Below, piece after piece: positions 27,707-35,944 of a stretch of 64,000 nucleotides of DNA. The first letter of the stretch is position 1; each line of letters opens with the position of its first letter. The notes under the pieces are model-generated. The model saw nothing but the letters and a program-made list of their open reading frames with translations, was not told the DNA's origin and did no database searches. Source of the stretch: Nostoc sp. NMS2 (GTDB taxonomy: Bacteria; Cyanobacteriota; Cyanobacteriia; Cyanobacteriales; Nostocaceae); contig NZ_JABXKH010000059.1 of assembly GCF_017115105.1 (NCBI RefSeq), positions 1 to 64,000 of the forward strand, given 5' to 3'. The translations under genes were made by a program, and so were the position numbers.

Positions 27707-28513
27707 CTAATCGTGCTTGGAAGCGTCAGGCATAATTGCCTCCTGAAGATTTACGCCACTGAGGTTAGCTCCCCTCATGTCGGCTCCTCTCAGGTTGGCT
27801 CCTCTGAGATTTGCCCCTGCCAAATTCGCGCTTCTAAGGTTAGTCCAACTCAAGTCAGCTTGACTCAAGTCAGCTTCACTTAAGTTAGCCCGCAACAGGT
27901 AAGCACCACTGAAGCGAGCCTTATTCAATTTAGCTTTGTATAAGTCAGTTTTATAAAGATAAGCCCCCAGTACTTCTGCTTCATACAAACTTGCTTCGCT
28001 GAGGTCAGCCTCAATCAAATTAGCTTCAATGAGGTTGGCAAAAGAGAGATTCGCCCGTATTAGTTTCGCTGCACCTAAATCGGCATCTCTCAAGTTAGCG
28101 TCTCTTAAGTCAGTTCCAATTAGATTAGCATGAGCGATCGCAGCGCCTCTAAGATTCGCCTCACTCAAGTCGGCTCCAATCAAATTAGCCTGACTCAAAT
28201 CTGCCTGGGTAAGGATAGCACCGCTCAAGTTAGCAACACTCAAGTTAGCATCACTCAAGTTAGCTTCAACGAGGAAGGCTTTGCTGAGATTAGCACTACT
28301 AAGGTCAGCACCACTGAGGTTTGCTCGCACCAGTAAAGCATTACCCAAATCTACCTTTCTCAAATTTACCCCTTGGAGGTTTGCACCTCTAAGGTTATCC
28401 CCTTGCAGATTTGCAGTGCTGAGGTCTGGTTCAATCTGAGGATTTTTCTTTCTCCACTCAATCCATGTCACTGCACCTGCTTTCAGTAAAGCTAGATGCT
28501 CTCGATTTGCCAT
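27707..28513 (-). CDS. Pentapeptide repeat protein
   Basis: This 268-residue protein has a short helical N-terminus (LALLKAGAVTWIEWRKKNP) followed by about 40 consecutive A(D/N)LXX repeats to residue 260, predicted to form a right-handed quadrilateral beta-helix. The ATG at 28513 is chosen because AAGGAGAG lies 5 nt upstream; a longer start would overlap ccmP. It follows ccmP by 10 nt, so the two are almost certainly co-transcribed. The molecular role of most cyanobacterial pentapeptide repeat proteins is unknown; the operon suggests a link to carboxysome function or a shared growth cue. Confidence 0.92.
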   Translation of the reverse strand: MANREHLALLKAGAVTWIEWRKKNPQIEPDLSTANLQGDNLRGANLQGVNLRKVDLGNALLVRANLSGADLSSANLSKAFLVEANLSDANLSVANLSGAILTQADLSQANLIGADLSEANLRGAAIAHANLIGTDLRDANLRDADLGAAKLIRANLSFANLIEANLIEADLSEASLYEAEVLGAYLYKTDLYKAKLNKARFSGAYLLRANLSEADLSQADLSWTNLRSANLAGANLRGANLRGADMRGANLSGVNLQEAIMPDASKHD

Positions 28514-28523
28514 TTTCTCTCCT

Positions 28524-29165
28524 TTACTCCTGACGACCACCTAGAGGATTTGCTCGACCAGCTACACTTTCAATGGCCGTTAAAGCTCCCGCCGCACCTG
28601 CTAGAATATCTCGCTCATGTCCACCTAAGTAAAGCCGTCCAAAACTTCCTACAGCTTGAACCTCAAGGATGTTAATCGATGCTGCTTTCTCAGCTTCATT
28701 TGCAGCGAGTGCGGCGTAAGCAGCAGGCTCCACTTCTAATACATATAGCGTTTGCCCTGCTAGTAGTAGCTGTCCCCGTCGCGTGCGATTAATAAGTTGT
28801 GTTTGGTAAGCATCAATGTTGCGGATAATCTGGCTAGAAACAACACGCGGTTTCAGACATTCCTCTTTTCGGACTCCCAATGCCGCTAAAATGGCTTGAC
28901 CAGCAGCCCGCGTTTCGCCTTGGGAGCTAGAATGAACTTCTAATAGTCCGTACAGTCGTTCAACTATCTGTACTCCCGGACGGACAGAGGCAGCTTTCAA
29001 GGCTACATCTGTAATTTTATTAATTTCGATACCAGGAGAGATTTCAATCCACAGTGATGTATCCCCTGGTAATGGTAAGAAGCCTTGGGCTACTGTTCCC
29101 ATATATGCTGCATGTTGAGGTTGCAGGCTGTCGAGAAATACGAAACTGCGTAGTTCTATTCCCAA
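28524..29165 (-). CDS. ccmP: Carboxysome shell protein CcmP (tandem BMC domain)
   Basis: This 213-residue protein has two fused BMC domains and matches cyanobacterial CcmP along its full length. CcmP trimers stack as dimers and form a gated pore in the beta-carboxysome shell, proposed to pass larger metabolites such as RuBP and 3-PGA. The gating residues Glu69 and Arg70 are present in VERLYG. The second domain shows [17 protein letters not shown] and [18 protein letters not shown]. As in other cyanobacteria it lies outside the main ccm cluster. It is the first gene of a two-gene unit with the pentapeptide gene. Confidence 0.93.
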   Translation of the reverse strand: MGIELRSFVFLDSLQPQHAAYMGTVAQGFLPLPGDTSLWIEISPGIEINKITDVALKAASVRPGVQIVERLYGLLEVHSSSQGETRAAGQAILAALGVRKEECLKPRVVSSQIIRNIDAYQTQLINRTRRGQLLLAGQTLYVLEVEPAAYAALAANEAEKAASINILEVQAVGSFGRLYLGGHERDILAGAAGALTAIESVAGRANPLGGRQE

Positions 29166-29437
29166 GATTTTGCTCTCCAGTCATAAGGGTAAAAATTATC
29201 TATTGCAATATATAAGTCCTTAACTTGGGTCATTTTTGCCACAAGTTAAGGATGGAAAAATACAAAGTAGAAAAATTTTGCTGTCGATAAATTTTACACC
29301 TGAGAAGTATTCTGGCAGTAAAAACCGCCTTGATAATTGTACAAGCTTTATTACGCACAAATCGCTGGCTGCAATGCCTAACTAGTCTTGATTTACTGAT
29401 AAAGTTGATGTGACAAAAAAGTTTTTAGCTAAACTGA

Positions 29438-29468
29438 AGCGGGGAAAGTTCACTGAACTTTCCCCGCT
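29438..29468. repeat. Perfect 31-nt inverted repeat
   Basis: AGCGGGGAAAGTTCA, one central C, then its exact reverse complement. The stem is 15 bp. There is no T-run after it on either strand, and no gene ends nearby, so it may be a small repeat or a protein site rather than a terminator. Confidence 0.7.
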
Positions 29469-29652
29469 ATCTTCAAAATGCTGCCCAAACCGCAGCCAAT
29501 TAAACTGACAATGCTAAAATTTACATATTGACGAATTATACCAGAAGTGGTTTGGCTAGAAACAAGGAAATAAAAGGCTATTCGCTAATTAACTGCGATC
29601 GCTGCACCATATTTTTTACCACAATTTGACGAGCGATGTGTGACGACAAGCA

Positions 29653-29781
29653 TCTAGCCTTGGCGATTAGAAATCGCGGCTATACAAACCAAGTCCGCCT
29701 GCGCGGACTAACGCAAAAGTAAGGATTTTAAACCCTCGTAGACGGATAAAGCCTTGTGTAGCCGTGATTTCCAGTTGCCCG
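29653..29781. mobile_element. MITE of the GGCGATTAGAAATCGCGGC family (copy 1)
   Basis: The left end GGCGATTAGAAATCGCGGCT and the right end TAGCCGTGATTTCCAGTTGCC are imperfect inverted repeats. The interior contains AAGTCCGCCTGCGCGGACTA. Copies lie at 52309-52403 and 54046-54195. Confidence 0.75.
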
Positions 29782-29869
29782 GCGCAGTAAAATATCACTA
29801 AACAGATGCTCTTGAGTAGCGTAAGCAGGAGTAGGTCTTAAATCTTTGTAAGTATAGAGCCTAGAAATA

Positions 29870-30094
29870 TTGCAACAATTAGAAGCCGCTACAAACCTTA
29901 CTGATATCAGCGAATTGCCTTATGACGAAGTGTTTATAGCTGCTAGCCAGTTTTCTCGCTTTGCTCAACTTTTCAACATCAGTAATGCTTCAACTTGCTA
30001 TGAATATCTTCAGGATGATGAAGATAAAGAAATTGAACGATGGTCAGAATTTGTTCACATTCCAGATCCTTCAACTGGAATAGCACATAAGTAA
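29870..30094 (+). CDS. Possible small hypothetical protein
   Basis: This frame of 74 codons begins with TTG and reads LQQLEAATNLTDISELPYDE onward, acidic and without membrane segments. An in-frame stop lies 5 codons upstream. No ribosome binding site or family resemblance was found. Composition is protein-like (many Asp, Glu and aromatic residues), but the call is weak. Confidence 0.3.
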   Translation: MQQLEAATNLTDISELPYDEVFIAASQFSRFAQLFNISNASTCYEYLQDDEDKEIERWSEFVHIPDPSTGIAHK

Positions 30095-30153
30095 GGAAGT
30101 AGCAAGGTTCCTGAGTCACCTTGCTACTGGTTGGCTTTATGCTTTGCTGTGAA

Positions 30154-31450
30154 CTACCCAACACCCATCTGAGTACAGATAGGGTGTGGGCTTCCCAATT
30201 CACAGGGGATTGCCTCGGACTTCATGGATTTTTTACGTCCTGAAGACTTTGGTCTTACATCCCCTCCAAGGGCAGAAGCGCTAGTTCCTAACGCCCATAC
30301 TTCTCCTGTCGGAGACGCTACGCGAACGCCTTTGCTCAGTACAAGAAGTCGCAATCCTTCGTTTCTAATATTGATTGCAGCATTAATATCTCTATCATGC
30401 TGTTTTTGGCAGTGAGGACAATCCACAAACCTAACTCCCAACGAATCATATCCTTTTTGCAACATTGGGATTGGTAGTAGAGTTTCACTACAAAGTTGAG
30501 AAGATGGGAAGAACCTACCTATTTCTTGATAAGTGTGTCCAAATTTCTCTGCTTTGTACTTGAGCATGGTTTGAAACATTCCCCATCCTTGGTCTGATAT
30601 TGATTTTGCCAAGTTGGGATTTTTAACCATATTCAAAACTTTCAAATCTTCTACACAAATAACTTGGTTTTCGTATGCTATTTTGCGAGATAGCTTGTGT
30701 AGAAAATCCTCTCTTACTCTAGCTATTTTACTAGAGGCTCTCGCCACTAAATGTTTAGCTTTGCGACGTTTATTAGATGTTTTGTCCGTCTTCTTAGCTA
30801 ATTTCTTCTGTTTTCGCTTTTTGTTCTTTTCTAACTTAGCTAGCTGCTTTTTAGGAAGGTCGTACTTTGACCCCTCGGAAGTGATAGCAAAGTTTTTCAA
30901 TCCCAAATCAACACCAATAGCGTCTCTAATCGCAACTACTGGATGATCATTTTGGTTGAAAAGAATAGATGCGTAGTACCTACCGTCTGCATTTCTGGAT
31001 ATTGTTACAGTCGTGAACTTGGCATCGGGGAGTTCCTTGTGAAACACGGTTTTTATTAACCCCAAATTACCAGGAAACTTAATCACAGAGTCTTCTGTCA
31101 TCAATTTCACATTCTGAGGATATTGAATCGATTGTTTACCATGCTTAGATTTAAAGTTAGGGAATTTAGCGCGTCCTTCAAAGAAGTTGACAAAAGCACT
31201 CTTATTGGTTGAATGTGACTCGTTGCAACACTTGGCTGTATGCAAGTCCTAGCCATTCATATTCCTTTTTCAACTCTGGAAGCAACTTATCCATAGCTGC
31301 TTTAGAAAGACCTTTCCCAGTTTCTTTATACACGGTAGTAGTGGCATTGAGCATATAATTCCACAACCATCGAGTATTGCCAAAACATTGAGCTAGGTAT
31401 GATTCTTGTTCGTCTGTTGGATAAATTCTAACTTTAATTGCTCTATACAT
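30154..31450 (-). pseudogene. tnpB: tnpB of an IS605/IS1341-type element, frameshifted
   Basis: The first part (31450 to 31202) reads MYRAIKVRIYPTDEQESYLA to SQVLQRVTFNQ and stops. The downstream frame continues with NKSAFVNFFEGRAKFPNFKS to the end. One extra C after the VTFN codons near 31207 explains the break; removing it restores a TnpB of about 430 residues. RuvC residues are kept: Asp in IGVDLGLKNF, Glu in VCVEDLKV and Asp in DRDINAAINI. The first half of the zinc finger reads LCSETLLP with one Cys only, whereas the second half is CPHCQKQHDRD. No tnpA is nearby. TnpB is an RNA-guided nuclease of transposons; this copy is probably dead. Confidence 0.88.
30161..30187 (-). repeat. Hairpin at the 3' end of tnpB
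   Basis: ACACCCATCTG and CAGATAGGGTGT pair with one bulged base around AGTA. It overlaps the last codons of tnpB, the position where IS605-type elements keep a right-end hairpin and the omega RNA ends. Confidence 0.5.
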
Positions 31451-31455
31451 GGTGA

Positions 31456-31528
31456 GCCACTTGCGGTCTTGGCGGTCCCCGTCACGTTAGCGTAGCCTGA
31501 GCGACGCAGGAGCGTCTCGCAAAGTGGC
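31456..31528. repeat. Small dispersed repeat with GCCACTTGCGG ends
   Basis: GCCACTTGCGGTCTTGG on the left and GCAAAGTGGC on the right are inverted. The interior carries GCGTAGCCTGAGCGACGC and GGAGCGTCTCG. A shorter relative is at 26075-26115. It sits just before the tnpB start codon. Confidence 0.6.
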
Positions 31529-31744
31529 GAATCGACCTTACCGTGCTTACTCTTTCATGGTAACATATATTCTAATAGTTGTATTATCTAAAACAAAATA
31601 TTTTGCTCGTTTCCTCCATGTTCTCTGAGCTAATTTCGCTTACGCTCAATATCGCTCAGAGAACTGTCGTCAACTCACGCGCAATTCATCTCACACTTCC
31701 GCTACGCGGTAAGATGTGAGCCTTCTTGCTGTTTAAGGTAAAAA

Positions 31745-33016
31745 TTAAGCTGCAATTCGTGGTCGGGTATTGGGTGCAGTTTGAGACAGCAAACGAGTAT
31801 AAAGTTGAGTCAGTCGGAATCCGACACTGTACCAACTAAAGGCAATTTCTGTCCGTTGTCGAGCCGCTTCGCCTAACTGGTCGCGCCAAGCTGGGTTGGT
31901 AAGAATGCGGTCTATAGCAGCAGCAAAAGCTACTTCATCTTTAGGAGGCGCAAGTAACCCAGTCACTTCTGGTACAACAGTAAACTGCAACCCGCCAACA
32001 TCACTAGCTACGACTGGTGTCTTACTAGCCATTGCCTCAATAGCAACTAAACCAAAAGGTTCATAGTGGCTGGGGACTACGCAGACATCGGCGGCGGCGT
32101 AGTAGAAGGGGAGGGCAGTTTCATCTAGGCGACCAGCAAAGGTTGTACAATTTTCTAATCCGAGTTCAGTCACGATGCTAGCAATGCGATCGCGTTCTAT
32201 TCCATCACTCTGACCTGGACGGCTACCACCACCAATCACTAGCTGGAGGTTAGCTTCACCCCTTAAACTAGACTTGGCAACGGCTCTTACTAAGGTTTCA
32301 ATTCCTTTGCGGCGGTCAAAGCGACCAACATAGAGAACCATTTTGGCATCTGGGGCAATTCCCAACTTTTCCCGCGCCGCAGTTCGCTGAATTCCGCCAA
32401 ATTTGTCAGTATCAGTGCCACAGGGAATCATTTCAATGTTTCCCTTGCTGGAAACTAGTACCCGCATGTGTTTCTGTTCTTGCGGACTGGTTGCAACTAC
32501 ACAATCTATAGTTTCCAAGCAGGCTTTTTCTACAGCTAATCGCTTGGCTGCAATTACGGGAACATCACCAATACTTCTATATTTAACGGCTCCTAAAGAG
32601 TGGTAAGTATGTACCTGAATCAGGGGTTGCTGCTTTTTCAATTCCATACCCACCCAAGATGATAACCAGTAGTTGGTATGAATGAGGGAGTAATGGAACC
32701 CTTGGCGCTGCTGGAATTGCTGGAATTCTTCGATGAATTCAGGTAGATGCTGGAACAAGTTATCTCGCCCGATAAACTCAGATGGGCCAGCTTTTAACCG
32801 AATAGTACGACAGTTTGGGCTATGTTGAGCGATCGCAGCTTGTTCGGGATTACTACGACGAGTGAACATATCCACTTGCCAACCTTGCTGGGCTAAGGCA
32901 TAACCTACTTGACGCACATAAACATTTTGACCCCCAGCTTCTTCTTGACCAATTTCAACCGCCGGGTCGCCATCAACAGAAATTAGGGCAATGCGATGCT
33001 TCTTATTCTGGAACAT
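31745..33016 (-). CDS. GT4 glycosyltransferase, sucrose-phosphate synthase / MshA-like clade
   Basis: This 423-residue GT-B enzyme has the N-terminal signature EEAGGQNVYVRQVGYALA shared by sucrose-phosphate synthases, sucrose synthases and MshA. HTNYWLSSWVG and HTYHSLGAVKYR follow, then the donor-side motifs YVGRFDRRKGIETL, GGGSRPGQSDG and EPFGLVAIE. The length agrees with the minimal, single-domain sucrose-phosphate synthases known from Anabaena. It may therefore make the compatible solute sucrose-6-phosphate, but another sugar acceptor cannot be excluded. It is preceded by a c-di-AMP riboswitch, which supports a link to osmotic control. Confidence 0.8.
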   Translation of the reverse strand: MFQNKKHRIALISVDGDPAVEIGQEEAGGQNVYVRQVGYALAQQGWQVDMFTRRSNPEQAAIAQHSPNCRTIRLKAGPSEFIGRDNLFQHLPEFIEEFQQFQQRQGFHYSLIHTNYWLSSWVGMELKKQQPLIQVHTYHSLGAVKYRSIGDVPVIAAKRLAVEKACLETIDCVVATSPQEQKHMRVLVSSKGNIEMIPCGTDTDKFGGIQRTAAREKLGIAPDAKMVLYVGRFDRRKGIETLVRAVAKSSLRGEANLQLVIGGGSRPGQSDGIERDRIASIVTELGLENCTTFAGRLDETALPFYYAAADVCVVPSHYEPFGLVAIEAMASKTPVVASDVGGLQFTVVPEVTGLLAPPKDEVAFAAAIDRILTNPAWRDQLGEAARQRTEIAFSWYSVGFRLTQLYTRLLSQTAPNTRPRIAA

Positions 33017-33181
33017 AGCTGATTTTCACCTCAAGGTAAATAATCCTGCCTCAAACGCCAGAAATCAAGATATTATTATCCTCTCTCAAGGCCGAGGGCA
33101 GGCACAACGAACCGCAAAGTTACCAGCCAAAGGACACTGACGAGAACAAGGCATTACTTGTTAAGAATGCTGCTCGTTCAG

Positions 33182-33384
33182 TCTCTTCTCAATGCCGACG
33201 AAGTTAGCTGACGGGCTAGGACTGAGAGATGTCCTTCTTAAGAAAGTTATGAGTTATGAGTTTAGTAACTTTTAACTCCTCACCATTAACTGTTAACTTT
33301 CTTCAAAATACGCCCCAGGTTTGGTTCCTCCGCTCCGGTTTCCCCTTTATAAATATTTGTTGGGAATGTAGTGGATTAGGCAGA
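33182..33384 (-). ncRNA. c-di-AMP riboswitch (ydaO/yuaA class) upstream of the GT4 gene
   Basis: Read on the minus strand from 33384, the leader shows the class landmarks in order: CTGCCTAATCC (5' P1 strand), GGAGCGGAGGAACC, CTGGGGCGTAT, then AGCCCGTCAGCTAACTTCG and GTCGGCATTGAGAAGAGAC, whose GGC closes P1. The order and wording match known ydaO aptamers (for example CGGAGGAACC, TTGGGGTTAAT and CCGACAGCTAACTCCGGAGG). A variable helix at about 33232-33305 is long and AT-rich. The start codon of the GT4 gene lies about 165 nt after the aptamer; that space contains a long hairpin (ACTGAACGAG...CTCGTCAGT) that may be the expression platform. Confidence 0.92.
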
Positions 33385-33626
33385 CTGATTTATTTTTCTT
33401 TAAAGTTTTATAACCTTTCGTCATCAACTATGTCAAGAGTATGAACAAAAAAATGGTGATGTTAATCACTTCAAAGCGCGTTGTAACTAGCTTTGAAGAA
33501 TCAAATTGTAGGGGAAAATTGGAGTTGTTGATCAGCTCTCAAGAAGAAAATTACTGATGTTTATTGCTACTTTTTTCAAGTGAAAAATCTATTGTTTGAC
33601 TCTAAATCAACACCCTATCTACTGTT
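33385..33626. other. Spacer between the riboswitch promoter region and the NmrA gene
   Basis: AT-rich, with no gene. The promoter of the riboswitch transcript should lie within about 33390-33450 on the minus strand; I could not assign its boxes with confidence. Confidence 0.45.
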
Positions 33627-34520
33627 TTACACAACACTAGAGGCGCTTTCGGCTGGTTTTGCCCAGCCGTGGTCGCGCAGATAGGATTCAAAGTTGATCG
33701 GGGCAGGAAAATCACGTTTCAACTGTGCCAAATCCGCGATGTAGCCAACGTTCTCAAACCAGCGATACATGATCGTCACTTCTTCCCCGGCTTGCTGCTC
33801 AAACGCTTCAAACGGAATTTGTTGGTAGTTGACAGGTTTGCCCAAGACTCGGCTGAACGCGGCAGCAATTTCTGTCATAGTCATGTCCACACTGGCAACT
33901 TCAATTTCGCGCTTCATGAAGTCTGAGGGTCGATCGAACACCTCGGCAACCATTGCCCCGTAATCTTCTTCGGAAAGCTGCTGCAACTTCGTATCGGGAT
34001 GGAGTGGCTGTGGAAGCGTTCCGGCTTCAACTGTCGATCGCATCATCTTGTAGTTGTAAAAGAAGAACACCGGACGCAGAATCGTGTAGGGCAGACTGAG
34101 TGAGCGAATATATTCTTCAACTTGAAACTTACTGTCAAAATGCGGAATGCCCGTGTTGCGTTCGGCGCTACCCACCGAACTGTAGACAAAATGCTCAATG
34201 CCCGCCGCGTTTGCCGCGTCAGCGAGTGCCCGGCCATAACGAATTTCGACTTCCGCTCCCTCTCTAAAATCTTGCATTGAGAAAACGCCGTAAACGCCTT
34301 GCACAGCGCGATCGAGTGAGGTGCGATCGCTAAAATCTCCCTGTACGAGTTCTGCACCTGCTTGCTGGAGTGCTTGAGCAGCAGGCTTATTTTGATCGCG
34401 AACCATTGCGCGAACCTTAAATTTGCCGCGCTGAAGAAGATGACGCGCCACCGTCCCGCCCTGATTGCCGGTGGCTCCTGTTACCAAGATAATTCGTTCT
34501 GCATTGATTGGCTGTGTCAT
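33627..34520 (-). CDS. NmrA-family NAD(P)-binding oxidoreductase
   Basis: This protein of about 297 residues has an N-terminal Rossmann motif ILVTGATGNQGGTVARHLL and the NmrA-like features VRAMVRDQNKPAAQAL, YSSVGSAERNTGIPHFDSKF and PYTILRPVFFF. NmrA-like proteins bind NAD(P) and often act as redox sensors or atypical short-chain dehydrogenases. The ATG at 34520 fits the family N-terminus; a Met 13 codons upstream (34559) is possible. It is divergent from a LysR-type regulator gene, a common sensor/regulator layout. GC content of this pair is visibly higher than in flanking DNA, suggesting transfer. Confidence 0.88.
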   Translation of the reverse strand: MTQPINAERIILVTGATGNQGGTVARHLLQRGKFKVRAMVRDQNKPAAQALQQAGAELVQGDFSDRTSLDRAVQGVYGVFSMQDFREGAEVEIRYGRALADAANAAGIEHFVYSSVGSAERNTGIPHFDSKFQVEEYIRSLSLPYTILRPVFFFYNYKMMRSTVEAGTLPQPLHPDTKLQQLSEEDYGAMVAEVFDRPSDFMKREIEVASVDMTMTEIAAAFSRVLGKPVNYQQIPFEAFEQQAGEEVTIMYRWFENVGYIADLAQLKRDFPAPINFESYLRDHGWAKPAESASSVV

Positions 34521-34650
34521 CGCTGTTTTCTCACCAATGTTTGTGAATTTGAATTTCATCTTGTCTAAAGAGTAGCTTGTACAGAAAAAAAGAAAAAGTA
34601 GCTAAAATTCAAAACACTTGTGCAAAAGATTCAAAGATGCGGTGGCTTCA

Positions 34651-35568
34651 ATGGACAAGCTGAAAAGCCTGATGATTTTTATGCGCTCCGCTCAATGCGG
34701 CAGCTTTTCAGAGGCAGCCCGACAGTTAGGCATGGCTCCCTCCGCCGTGAGTCGAGCCGTATTGCGCTTAGAAGATGAATTGGGGGTGCGCTTGCTTCAG
34801 AGGACGACGCGCAGTTTGACGCTGACCGAAGAAGGCAAGCGCTTTTATCAACGTTGTCAGCAAATTCTCAACGACTTGGAAGAAGCCGAACTCGAAGTTA
34901 AACAATCGCAAGCCATGCCGATCGGAACATTACGGGTGGATCTGAGCTTTACGTTCGGCAAACTGCATATCGCTCCAGTTCTGCTGCAATTTGCCGCCCA
35001 ATATCCCAAGCTCAAGCTGAACGTTTCGTTTAACGATCGCCTGATCGATCTGATTGAGGAAGGCATTGATGCGACTGTGCGGATTGGCATGAGCAGCGAT
35101 AGCAGTTTGATCATGCACCACCTGGCAACTGCACGCTATGTTACTTGTGCCTCGCCGCAGTATCTCGCCCAGTATGGTACGCCCACAACGCTCACAGAAC
35201 TATTGCAGCATCGCTGTGTCAACTTTATCTATCCCCAGACTCGATAAGAGCCGACCTGGAAGTTTGAGCAAGACGGAAAAGCGATCGACCTCGCCGTTGA
35301 TAGCAATCTGCGATTCGATAACTCAGAAGTTATTTTAGCGGCGGTAATTCAAGGAGCCAGTGTGGTGCAGTTGCCCAAGTTTATTGCCGCAAACGCGATC
35401 GCGCGTGGAGACCTCAAACCGATTCTCCAATCCTATGCAACCCGAATTGGATTGCCAATCACAGTGTTGTATCCCCAAAAACGCTATCTCTCGGCTAAAG
35501 TGCGGGTCTTTGTTGAATTTATGACAGAATTGGCTGCTGCACTCAAGCAAATTGATGTTGTAGATTGA
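34651..35568 (+). pseudogene. LysR-family transcriptional regulator with an in-frame stop
   Basis: The N-terminal helix-turn-helix is intact (FSEAARQLGMAPSAVSRAVL, about residues 18-40), and the effector domain follows. The reading frame meets a TAA at 35245-35247 (after FIYPQTR), then continues in the same frame with EPTWKFEQDGKAIDLAVDSN to a stop at 35566. The full length would be 305 codons, normal for LysR. A single base change would remove the stop. The truncated product of 198 residues keeps DNA binding but lacks about half of the effector domain. It is divergent from the NmrA gene it presumably controlled. Confidence 0.85.
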
Positions 35569-35944
35569 GAGGATTAAGTGCCTACCGAACTCAGGTTGCC
35601 AATAGATCGCCATGATGTAATGAAAAACAACTATCTAAATTATTTCAAAGATCAAAAACGCGAAAGCGAGGGTTTCAGCCTCGCTCTAAAAAGATGTTTG
35701 AACGATTGGATGCCGAAACAGAGCTTAAAACCAGTTCTCGTCTGTTGCTCTGTTTTTATCTTGTAACGGACTCGCAAGCCCTAGCCGAAGACATCATCTG
35801 AGCTAAATTTAATACTTTTTATAATTGTATACTAATACTTTTCGTTGAGTGGAAGTGGTGGTTGGGCTACGCATAACCACCACTTTGAAGTGTCTGTTCG
35901 CACTCAATAGTAAATCTGTATTTGATAACCCGCAACTTGGGTTA
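35569..35944. other. Intergenic region with a terminator
   Basis: AGCGAGG-GTTTCAG-CCTCGCT at 35665-35685 forms a clean hairpin about 100 nt after the LysR frame. The rest is AT-rich and without genes. Confidence 0.55.

Larger units (their letters stand above)
29166..29869. other. Upstream region of ccmP with a perfect hairpin and a dispersed repeat
   Basis: No gene is visible. The stretch holds a perfect inverted repeat at 29438-29468 and a repeat of the GGCGATTAGAAATCGCGGC family at 29653-29781. The first 270 bp upstream of 29165 should contain the ccmP promoter. Confidence 0.6.

Noticed and set aside
29438-29468. Rho-independent terminator
   Set aside because: No T-run on either strand and no gene ends nearby.
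33100-33180. Second riboswitch aptamer downstream of the c-di-AMP aptamer
   Set aside because: I see one long hairpin but no landmarks of a known class; it is better read as the expression platform.
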